7,789 nucleotides of DNA. Source: Modestobacter sp. Lineage in GTDB: Bacteria; Actinomycetota; Actinomycetes; Mycobacteriales; Geodermatophilaceae. Below the pieces are notes generated by a model. It ran no database searches and was not told the DNA's origin. It worked only from the letters and a program-made list of their open reading frames with translations. The stretch lies in assembly GCA_025966175.1 (NCBI GenBank), contig JAOPVN010000030.1, positions 1-7,789 of the forward strand, in the 5' to 3' direction. Below, piece by piece: positions 1-5,329 of this stretch (position 1 is the first letter of the stretch; every line of letters begins with the position of its first letter). The translations under genes and the position numbers were made by a program.

Positions 1-757
1 GCTGGGCCGGCCCGCGGACCGACTGGGCGCGCATGACCATGCGCTCGATCAGCAGCTCACCGGAGAGCTGCTCGGTGAGCTCGGTGCGCATCCGGCCGAG
101 GTCGCTGCGCAGCTCCGCCAGGCCGGCGAGCTCGGCCCGGATCTGGCCGAGGCCGGCCAGCTCCCCGCGCATCTCGGTGAGGGCGGCGAGCTCGGTGCGC
201 AGCTGCCCCAGCCCCGCCAGGTCGTCGCGCAGCCGGCTGATGGCCGCGAGGTCGTCCTGCAGCGTCGACAGTCCGGCCAGCCCCGTGCGCAGCTGGGCGA
301 GCTCCTCGCGCATGGCGTCCTCCGCTTCCTGCCGCAACCGGCTCTCCAGCTCCACCTCGTACTCGTACCGGGCCGCCACCTCACGCTCGAGCTCGAGGTC
401 GTAGGCGTGCCGGAGCTCGGCCTCGCGGCTGGCGGCGACGACCTGGTCGGTGCGCCGGTTGCCGGCGAGGAACGCAGCGACGACGAACGCCCAGCAGACC
501 GCGAGCAGCGCGACGCGCAGGTAGAGCGGGTTGTCGGTGAAGAAGACCGCAGCGGTCGCACAGACGGCCAGCACCAGGCCGACGACCAGCCAGCCCCGGC
601 GTCCCGAGGACGGCGCTTCCTCGATCACCCGGGCCGCGACGGCACGCTCGGCGGATCGCGCCGGAGACGGCCCGGCGGCCGCGCGGGGTGGCACCGGCGG
701 GAGGGTGGTGCGACCCGGGGCGCTGTCGTCCCGGCGACCTCCCATGCGCTCCACCAT
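1..757 (-). CDS. DUF6779-type two-helix membrane protein with 10-residue repeats (C-terminus off the left edge)
   Basis: The frame is open from an ATG at 757 to the window edge, giving 252 residues and no stop. Residues 1-54 are a polar, Pro/Ala/Arg-rich cytoplasmic-looking leader. Two hydrophobic helices follow at about 56-74 and 78-98, joined by a short TDNP turn. Next come a charged helix (about 100-150, rich in Glu, Arg and Ala) and an unusual run of 10-residue repeats (156-222). The conserved block around PLYLRVALL, then GNRR and a Glu/Arg-rich helix, is what I associate with DUF6779, a family of unknown function. The gene normally follows DUF3180 in the actinobacterial folate cluster; here it is separated from it. 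An in-frame ATG at 745 is preceded closely by GGAG and is an alternative start. It is divergent from the DUF1684 gene, 92 bases away. Arg/Ser-rich open frames on both strands over this region are shadows. The function is unknown; anchoring a coiled-coil-like rod to the membrane is inference. Confidence 0.85.
   Translation of the reverse strand, partial: MVERMGGRRDDSAPGRTTLPPVPPRAAAGPSPARSAERAVAARVIEEAPSSGRRGWLVVGLVLAVCATAAVFFTDNPLYLRVALLAVCWAFVVAAFLAGNRRTDQVVAASREAELRHAYDLELEREVAARYEYEVELESRLRQEAEDAMREELAQLRTGLAGLSTLQDDLAAISRLRDDLAGLGQLRTELAALTEMRGELAGLGQIRAELAGLAELRSDLGRMRTELTEQLSGELLIERMVMRAQSVRGPAQ
92..292 (-). repeat. Imperfect 30-bp tandem repeat inside the DUF6779-type gene
   Basis: Reading down the minus strand, units begin at 292, 262, 232, 202, 172 and 142, exactly 30 bases apart, with a shortened 21-base unit at 112-92. 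Each unit encodes a 10-residue motif of the form L-R-x-(D/E/G)-L-A-(G/A)-(L/I)-x-x. Its first codon is CTG, ATG or ATC. The units differ at many third positions and at residue positions 3, 9 and 10, so this is an old, selected protein repeat rather than a recent DNA amplification. Confidence 0.85.
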
Positions 758-795
758 ACGGGGCCGACTGCCTCTTCCGGGGTGAACTGCGCGGT

Positions 796-816
796 CTCGC
801 GAGCCGCCGTCGCGAG
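796..816. promoter_or_regulatory. Inverted repeat in the divergent 92-bp intergenic region (possible operator)
   Basis: The gap between the DUF6779 start (757) and the DUF1684 start (850) should hold both promoters. It contains a perfect 7-bp inverted repeat, ctcgcga (796-802) and tcgcgag (810-816), with a 7-base centre. Each arm also contains the palindrome TCGCGA, with the two copies 13 bases apart. This could be a dimer operator or a small hairpin. No convincing -10 or -35 hexamers are visible, and such repeats arise by chance in GC-rich DNA. Confidence 0.3.
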
Positions 817-849
817 GGAACCTGCCAGGTCGGTGGCACGCTGGGGCCG

Positions 850-1458
850 GTGAGCCTCACCCTGCTGGACTGGCGACGGCGGGTCGCCGCCCTGTACGCC
901 GACGTGCGCGCCGCCGACGACCCGGAGGCCGGCTGGCAGGCCTGGCGCGAGGGGCGCGACGCCCTGGTCGGCGGCCACCCGGACTCCCCGCTGGACGCCG
1001 CCGCCCGCTCCTCGTTCACCGCGGTGCCGGTCGCGCCGTACGACCCGACGCTGCGCTTCGTGGTCCCTGTGGACACCGACGTCGAGCCGGAGCGCCGGGA
1101 GGTGCCGACCGCCGCCGACGGCGTCGTGGTGCTCGACCGGATCGGCCGGGTGACGCTGGGCGAGGTGGGCCGGCCGGACGTCTGGTGGGTCGGCGGCTAC
1201 GGCGGCGGGGTGTTCCTGCCGCTGCGGGACGGCAGCGCCGGGACGGCGACCTACGGCGGGGGCCGCTACCTGCTCGACACGATCAAGGGCGCCGACCTGG
1301 GCGGGGACGGCGACCGGCTCGTCGTCGACCTCAACTTCGCCTACCACCCGTCGTGCACCTACGACCCGCGGTGGACCTGCCCGCTGGCGCCGGCGGGCAA
1401 CCAGGTGGAGACCGTCGTGGCCGCCGGGGAACAACTGCCGCCCGGCGGCTGGTACTGA
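850..1458 (+). CDS. DUF1684 domain-containing protein
   Basis: This 202-residue protein starts at a GTG at 850 and ends at TGA 1456-1458. It covers a whole DUF1684 domain. The N-terminal helix is followed by a WRExRDxLxxxHPxSPL-like segment (residues 32-48). The central strands are rich in Gly, Tyr and Asp. The C-terminal signature DLNFAYHPSC...YDPRW.CPLAP..N (about 160-184) is characteristic of the family. There is no signal peptide or membrane segment, so it is probably cytoplasmic. The reaction is unknown; the conserved His, Cys, Tyr and Trp cluster near the C-terminus suggests a binding or catalytic pocket, but that is inference. The frame extends upstream without a stop, but those codons overlap the divergent gene and lack family residues. 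GTG 850 is the only sensible start, although its ribosome-binding site is weak. The gene converges on the binding-protein gene and has a hairpin directly after its stop. Confidence 0.88.
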   Translation: MSLTLLDWRRRVAALYADVRAADDPEAGWQAWREGRDALVGGHPDSPLDAAARSSFTAVPVAPYDPTLRFVVPVDTDVEPERREVPTAADGVVVLDRIGRVTLGEVGRPDVWWVGGYGGGVFLPLRDGSAGTATYGGGRYLLDTIKGADLGGDGDRLVVDLNFAYHPSCTYDPRWTCPLAPAGNQVETVVAAGEQLPPGGWY

Positions 1459-1462
1459 GCCA

Positions 1463-1492
1463 GGGTCGCCCGGGCGTGTGCCCGGGCGACCC
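1463..1492. terminator. Perfect 13-bp hairpin between convergent genes, probably a bidirectional terminator
   Basis: The left arm gggtcgcccgggc (1463-1475) and right arm gcccgggcgaccc (1480-1492) are exact reverse complements around the four-base loop gtgt. The hairpin begins four bases after the DUF1684 stop and ends eight bases before the stop of the opposing binding-protein gene. There is no T-tract on either side, which is usual for actinobacterial terminators. Its symmetry and position suit termination of both transcripts. Confidence 0.82.
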
Positions 1493-1500
1493 CACCAGCC

Positions 1501-2517
1501 TCAGCCCTGGGCCAGCGCGCCGTCGGAGCTGAAGACCAGCCCCATCGAGACGTCACCCCGGGTGATGGCGGCCTTGGTCAGCGGACCGCCGGTGTCGGTC
1601 GGGGTGAACCCGGCGAACTTCAGGCCGTAGGTGTCCTGCAGACCCGGCTGGCAGTACGGCCGGGTGGGGCACTCGGTCGGACCGGCCAGGGTCAGCGACC
1701 CGTCCCCGCAGGCGGACGCGAGCTCGGAGAGGGTGCTCACGTTCAGCTGGTCGGCGAACGCCTTCGTGACGGCGAAGGCGTTCTGGTCGGTGGCCTTCGA
1801 CGGGGTGCCGAAGACCAGGCCGACCTTCTGGGCCAGCGGCTGGAGCGCGGCCACCGTGGCGTCCACGTCACCGGAGGCGACGGCCGGGGCGTTAGGGCCG
1901 TTGACCTCGGGCTGCTTGTTGATGAACTCGGTCGCCGTGGAGAGGTACTCCGGGAAGACCTGGATCTCCCCGCGCTCCAGGGCCGGCAGGTACAGCTCCC
2001 GGTTGCCGACCGCCTGCACCGAGGCGGTGAAGCCCGCGGCCTTCAGCACGTCGGCGTAGACGTTGGCCAGGACGGTGGACTCGGTGAAGTTGGACCCGCC
2101 GACGACGATCGTGCCGCTGCCGCCCGAGACCCCCGAGTCGAGGCCCTTGTCCGCCACGTAGGCGGCCGCGACGTCCTCGGCGCTCTTGCGCTGGACGTCG
2201 ACGTCGGCGTTCATCTTCACCACGTCGTCGGTGGTGAGCACCTGGGAGACCTTGTCGAGGGTGGGGACCAGTGCAGGGTTGGCGGCGGCGGCCGCGGCGT
2301 TGACCGCGGGGACGATGTTGTCGGCGTTCTGCAGGTGCTTGTCGTCCTGCAGCACCACCAGCTGATCGCCGGCGACCGGCGCGCAGGCGTCACCTGCGGC
2401 GGAGCCGCTCGCGGCGCCACCCCCGGTGCCGGACGACCCCGAGCTGCCACAGGCGGCGCTGGCCAGCACCGCCGCGAGGGCGAGGGGGGTGAGGAGTGTG
2501 CGTGCGCGCATGCGCAT
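1501..2517 (-). CDS. Osmoprotectant (glycine betaine/choline/proline type) ABC transporter substrate-binding lipoprotein, apparently circularly permuted
   Basis: This is a 338-residue ProX/OpuCC-family binding protein, expected to hold a betaine-type osmolyte outside the membrane and deliver it to the two permeases. Residues 1-23 form a lipoprotein signal ending in ASAAC, with Cys23 the lipidation site. The Ser at -3 is slightly atypical. A Gly/Ser-rich tether (24-42) follows. Residues 136-338 match the family from its usual mature N-terminus: VVGGSNFTES (138-147), then NRELYLPALERGEI.VFPEY, a GPTECPTRPYCQPGL motif, and GLVFSSDGALAQG at the end. Residues 51-126 (LVVLQDDK, NADNIVPAVN, LDKVSQVLTTDD, VAAAYVADKGL) match what is normally the last part of the family. 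The order is therefore swapped, with a Gly/Ser linker at 127-135. The ATG at 2517 is chosen because GAAGG precedes it by nine bases; a longer in-frame start at 2559 would bury the signal peptide. It is the last gene of the minus-strand transporter operon, 141 bases after the second permease. Confidence 0.92.
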   Translation of the reverse strand: MRMRARTLLTPLALAAVLASAACGSSGSSGTGGGAASGSAAGDACAPVAGDQLVVLQDDKHLQNADNIVPAVNAAAAAANPALVPTLDKVSQVLTTDDVVKMNADVDVQRKSAEDVAAAYVADKGLDSGVSGGSGTIVVGGSNFTESTVLANVYADVLKAAGFTASVQAVGNRELYLPALERGEIQVFPEYLSTATEFINKQPEVNGPNAPAVASGDVDATVAALQPLAQKVGLVFGTPSKATDQNAFAVTKAFADQLNVSTLSELASACGDGSLTLAGPTECPTRPYCQPGLQDTYGLKFAGFTPTDTGGPLTKAAITRGDVSMGLVFSSDGALAQG

Positions 2518-2538
2518 CAACGACCGCCTTCTGTGTCC

Positions 2539-2626
2539 CGTGGGCCGTTGTCGGCCCACGCGTGTCTGGCGAGAGATGTCCCGCGGGGCACAACTGAACT
2601 CGGTGGCGCCGCCCCGCGCAACCGAG
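2539..2626 (-). promoter_or_regulatory. Structured leader between permease 2 and the binding-protein gene
   Basis: The 141-base gap 2518-2658 has no coding potential but has several inverted repeats. One is a perfect 9-bp stem with a four-base loop at 2539-2560, ending 21 bases before the binding-protein ATG. Another is a stem of 6 plus 4 bp with one mismatch, pairing 2599-2609 with 2616-2626. A third is a perfect 8-bp pairing of 2582-2589 with 2611-2618. The last two share bases 2616-2618, so they cannot form together. This could be a processing or stability element, an attenuator, or a partial terminator, perhaps giving the binding protein a different expression level from the permeases. 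It does not resemble a riboswitch class I can name. At this GC content some pairing is expected by chance. Confidence 0.4.
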
Positions 2627-2658
2627 GAGACGACGGTGACCCGATCGTTACCTGCCCC

Positions 2659-3378
2659 TCAGAGCGGGACCGCAGCCCCCGAGTCGGGGCGCGCGGCACG
2701 GGCGCGCAGGAACGGCAGCCGCTTCTCCCCGGGGGTCAACGTCCAGGACAGGGCCGCGAGCACCAGTTCGGTCAGCACCGCCAGGACGGCGACCAGGAGC
2801 GCGCCGGCCAGCACCACCCCGTAGTCCTGCTGGCCGAACCCGAGGTTGATGATCCGGCCCAACCCGCCGCCGGCCACCAGGGCCGCCAGGGTCGCCGTGG
2901 CCACCACCTGCACAGCGGCCGTGCGCACACCGGTCATCAGCAGTGGCGCGGCCAGCGGCAGCTCGGCCTGGAGGACGACCTGCCTGCCGCTGAGTCCCAT
3001 CGCCCGGGAGGCCTCCACGACGTCCCGGTCGACCTCGCGGAACCCGACATAGGTGTTGGTCAGGATCGGCGGGACGGCGAACAGGGCGAGGGCGATCGTC
3101 GTCGCCCTGGGGCCGAAGCCGATCGGGGTGACGGCGAAGACCGTCAGCAGCGCCAGCGTCGGCACCGCCCGGGAGACGTTGGACAGCGCCACGGTGAAGC
3201 CACCGCCCCGTCCGGTGTGGCCCAGGACCACCCCGACCGGGATGGCGATGACCATCGCCGCCGCGACCGCCACCGCGGAGATGGTCATGTGCTGGACGAG
3301 CAGGTCCAGGATGCCGTCGGTGCGGGTCCAGTTGTACGGGTCGTTGAGGTAGACGACGGCGTCCTGCCACGCGCTCAT
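2659..3378 (-). CDS. Osmoprotectant ABC transporter permease (second permease subunit)
   Basis: This 239-residue inner-membrane protein is one of two channel-forming subunits of the OpuC/ProU-type importer. An amphipathic N-terminal stretch (1-28) leads into hydrophobic helices at about 31-53, 62-84 and 92-112, with more in the C-terminal half. The cytoplasmic coupling loop reads VVEASRAMGLS (EAS at 122-124, Gly128), followed by QAELPLAAP, matching the EAA-loop pattern that contacts the ATPase. LVAGGGLGRII after it is also typical of this permease family. The length is normal. The start codon overlaps the stop of the upstream permease in an ATGA (3375-3378), so the two are probably translationally coupled. 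It would pair with that permease as a heterodimer, together with the ATPase at 4100-5311. The tail after the last helix is short and polar. Confidence 0.93.
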   Translation of the reverse strand: MSAWQDAVVYLNDPYNWTRTDGILDLLVQHMTISAVAVAAAMVIAIPVGVVLGHTGRGGGFTVALSNVSRAVPTLALLTVFAVTPIGFGPRATTIALALFAVPPILTNTYVGFREVDRDVVEASRAMGLSGRQVVLQAELPLAAPLLMTGVRTAAVQVVATATLAALVAGGGLGRIINLGFGQQDYGVVLAGALLVAVLAVLTELVLAALSWTLTPGEKRLPFLRARAARPDSGAAVPL

Positions 3379-4073
3379 GCCGCCGCCCGCCGGGTCCACG
3401 GGGTCAGCAGCCGTTCCACCCCGGCCAGCAACAGATCGGCCAGCAGCGCGAGCAGCACGCAGCCCAGGGCGCCCGTCACGATCTCGGCCCGGTAGAAGTT
3501 CGCGTTGAACCCGCCGGTGATCAGTTGCCCGAGCCCGCCGTGGCCGACGATCACACCGACCGTCACCAGCGCGACCGTCGACACCGTGGCGACCCGCAGA
3601 CCGGCCATCACCGAGGGCAGGGCGAGTGGCAGGTCGACCTGCCACAACAGCCGGACCGGCCCGTAGCCCATCCCCCGCGCCGCCTCCCGGACGTCGGCCG
3701 GCACCGCCTGCAGGCCGGCGAGGAAGTTGCGGACCAGGATCACCAGCGAGTACAGCACCAGACCGACCAGCACCGTCGTCGCCGACAACCGGGTGACCGG
3801 GGCCAGGAAGGCGAACATGGCCAGCGAGGGGATGGTGTAGATCAGCGTCGACACACCCAACACCGGACCGGCCAGGTAGCGGCTGCGACGGGCCAGCAGT
3901 GCCAGTGGCAGCGCGACCACCGCCCCCAGCACCACCGCGGCGACCGTCAGGCGGACATGCTCACCGAGCAGGCCCACAATGGTGTGCCAGTTCTGCGTCA
4001 CGTACGACGGGTCGAGCCAGGGGTTCGGCGCCGCATCCACCGCGAGCACCATGCCGCTCGCCGCGCTCAGCAT
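3375..4073 (-). CDS. Osmoprotectant ABC transporter permease (first permease subunit)
   Basis: This 232-residue membrane protein is the other permease of the importer. A short N-terminal segment with WLDPSYVTQNW (19-29) precedes helices at about 40-61, 69-91 and 99-121, with more in the C-terminal half. The EAA loop is VREAARGMGYG (EAA at 130-132, Gly136), followed by WQVDLPLALP. The VGHGGLGQLI segment after it is a family hallmark. The start is taken as ATG 4073. An in-frame ATG at 4052 (residue 8) is possible and would suit the usual shorter N-terminus; neither has a strong ribosome-binding site. It is the first gene of the minus-strand transporter operon and is read away from the ATPase gene with only 26 bases between start codons. 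Its promoter must therefore lie in or beyond the first codons of the ATPase gene, unless the start is later. Confidence 0.92.
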   Translation of the reverse strand: MLSAASGMVLAVDAAPNPWLDPSYVTQNWHTIVGLLGEHVRLTVAAVVLGAVVALPLALLARRSRYLAGPVLGVSTLIYTIPSLAMFAFLAPVTRLSATTVLVGLVLYSLVILVRNFLAGLQAVPADVREAARGMGYGPVRLLWQVDLPLALPSVMAGLRVATVSTVALVTVGVIVGHGGLGQLITGGFNANFYRAEIVTGALGCVLLALLADLLLAGVERLLTPWTRRAAA

Positions 4074-4085
4074 CGGGCGCCTGCC

Positions 4086-4092
4086 AGGAAGG
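4086..4092 (+). promoter_or_regulatory. Ribosome-binding site of the transporter ATPase
   Basis: AGGAAGG at 4086-4092 lies seven bases before a GTG at 4100. It is a strong Shine-Dalgarno sequence at ideal spacing and decides the start of the ATPase, although the frame is open far upstream, back through the divergent permease gene. Confidence 0.8.
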
Positions 4093-4099
4093 CCACGTC

Positions 4100-5311
4100 G
4101 TGGACGCTACTGCCCCGCCCGCCCGGCCCGCCCCGCCCGCCCCGCCGGCATCGGTCGCCGGTTCCGCCGCCGAGGAGATCCGGCTGGAGGGCGTCAGCAA
4201 GGTCTACCCGGACGGCACCGTCGCCGTCCGGGAGCTGGACCTGACCTTCGCCGCCGGCGAGCTGACGGTGCTGGTCGGCCCGTCGGGCTGCGGCAAGACC
4301 ACCACGATGAAGATGATCAACCGGATCATCGAGCCGAGCACCGGCCGGATCCTGCTCGGGGCCGACGACGTCACCCGGGTCGACCCGGTCCAGCTCCGGC
4401 GCCGCATCGGCTACGTCATCCAGAGCGTCGGGCTCTTCCCCCACCAGACGGTCCGCCGGAACGTCGCCACGGTCCCCCGCCTGCTGGGCTGGGACAAACG
4501 GCGCACCCGAGACCGGGTGGAGGAGCTGCTGGAACTGGTCGGGCTGGACCCGGCGACCTTCGGCGACCGCTATCCGCACCAGCTCTCCGGGGGTCAGCGG
4601 CAGCGGGCCGGCGTCGCCCGCGCCCTGGCCGCCGACCCCGCCGTCCTGCTCATGGACGAGCCGTTCTCCGCGGTCGACCCGGTCGTCCGCGAGCGGCTGC
4701 AGTCGGAGTTCCTGCGACTGCAGGAGACGGTGCGCAAGACGATCGTCTTCGTCACCCACGACATCGAGGAGGCCGTGCGCCTCGGCGACCGGATCGCGGT
4801 GATGAGCGGGGGCGGGACGGTCGAGCAGTTCGCACCGCCGGCCGAGCTGCTCGGAGCGCCCGCCACCCCGTTCGTCGCGGACTTCGTCGGCGCTGACCGC
4901 GGGCTCAAGCGGCTGGCGGTCACCGGCATCGACCCGGCCGACCTGGAGCAGCCGCCGGTGGTGCACGTCGACGACAGCCTGGCCGACGCCCGGGCGGCGA
5001 TGCAGCGGACCGGCGCCCGGTGGGCCGTCGTGCTCGACGACCGGCAGGCGCTGCACGGCTGGATCTCCGCCGAGCGCGCCACCGGGTCGGGGACGGTGCG
5101 GGACGCGGCCAAGCGGATGGAGGCGTGGGTGCCGATCGAGGCGTCGCTGAAGACCGCGTTCTCGGTCATGCTGCAGCTGGAGGCCGGCTGGGTGGCGGTG
5201 CTGGACGACGACCGGTTCTGCGGCGTCCTCACCCCCGAGTCGCTGCACCGCGCCCTGCGTCGCTCCGTCGAGGGCACGGTCCCCGAGACCGCCGGAGCCG
5301 CTCGGGCGTGA
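4100..5311 (+). CDS. Osmoprotectant ABC transporter ATP-binding protein with C-terminal CBS region (OpuCA/ProV-like)
   Basis: This 403-residue cytoplasmic ATPase powers the betaine-type importer. Residues 2-24 are a Pro/Ala-rich extension. The ABC domain follows, with Walker A GPSGCGKTT (60-68), Q-loop Gln108, signature LSGGQ (162-166), Walker B LLMDEP (183-188), D-loop SAVD (190-193) and switch His220. All key residues are present. The segment FVADFVGADRGLKRL links to a C-terminal region from about 270 to 390 with two CBS-like halves (VVHVDDSLADA and WVPIEASLKTA). In OpuCA proteins of Firmicutes the CBS pair senses ionic strength or binds cyclic-di-AMP; whether this one does is inference. 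The length suits OpuCA/ProV-like subunits. The GTG start is fixed by the AGGAAGG before it. The gene is divergent from the permeases and converges on DUF3180 with an 18-base gap. A 393-residue open frame on the opposite strand is a codon-bias shadow. Confidence 0.93.
   Translation: MDATAPPARPAPPAPPASVAGSAAEEIRLEGVSKVYPDGTVAVRELDLTFAAGELTVLVGPSGCGKTTTMKMINRIIEPSTGRILLGADDVTRVDPVQLRRRIGYVIQSVGLFPHQTVRRNVATVPRLLGWDKRRTRDRVEELLELVGLDPATFGDRYPHQLSGGQRQRAGVARALAADPAVLLMDEPFSAVDPVVRERLQSEFLRLQETVRKTIVFVTHDIEEAVRLGDRIAVMSGGGTVEQFAPPAELLGAPATPFVADFVGADRGLKRLAVTGIDPADLEQPPVVHVDDSLADARAAMQRTGARWAVVLDDRQALHGWISAERATGSGTVRDAAKRMEAWVPIEASLKTAFSVMLQLEAGWVAVLDDDRFCGVLTPESLHRALRRSVEGTVPETAGAARA
4113..4143 (-). 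other. G-quadruplex-like tract in the first codons of the ATPase gene
   Basis: On the plus strand seven C-runs of three or four bases (4113-4116, 4118-4120, 4122-4124, 4127-4129, 4131-4134, 4136-4138, 4140-4143) are separated by one or two G. The minus strand is therefore a dense series of G-runs with very short loops, well beyond the usual four-run consensus. The tract encodes the Pro/Ala-rich start of the ATPase and lies 40 to 70 bases upstream of the divergent permease start, so it could be in that operon's promoter or leader. Folding is predicted, not shown. Confidence 0.55.
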
Positions 5312-5329
5312 CCGCCCGGCGCCGACGGT

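Noticed and set aside
92..292. CRISPR-like 30-base periodicity
   Set aside because: There are no unique spacers. The units are adjacent, imperfect and in frame, so this is a protein repeat.
49..561. Minus-strand open frame of 170 residues rich in Arg, Ser and Pro, and a similar plus-strand frame at 33-404
   Set aside because: Both are frame-shifted shadows of the DUF6779-type gene. The residue mix is typical of the wrong frame in GC-rich DNA, while the frame starting at 757 has membrane helices and family motifs.
2518..2658. Cyclic-di-AMP (ydaO-type) riboswitch before the binding-protein gene
   Set aside because: Osmolyte transporters are known targets of this class, so I looked. The gap is short, and the conserved blocks I remember are not visible.
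2335..3495. Plus-strand open frame of 386 residues
   Set aside because: It is antisense to the permease and binding-protein genes, rich in Arg, Gly, Gln and Asp without any domain, and crosses several real gene boundaries.
4067..5248. Minus-strand open frame of 393 residues opposite the ATPase
   Set aside because: The plus-strand frame has every ABC ATPase motif. The antisense frame has none and mirrors codon third-position bias.
758..5329. Mobile element carrying the transporter block
   Set aside because: No transposase, integrase, terminal repeats or target duplication was found at either junction, and base composition matches the neighbours.
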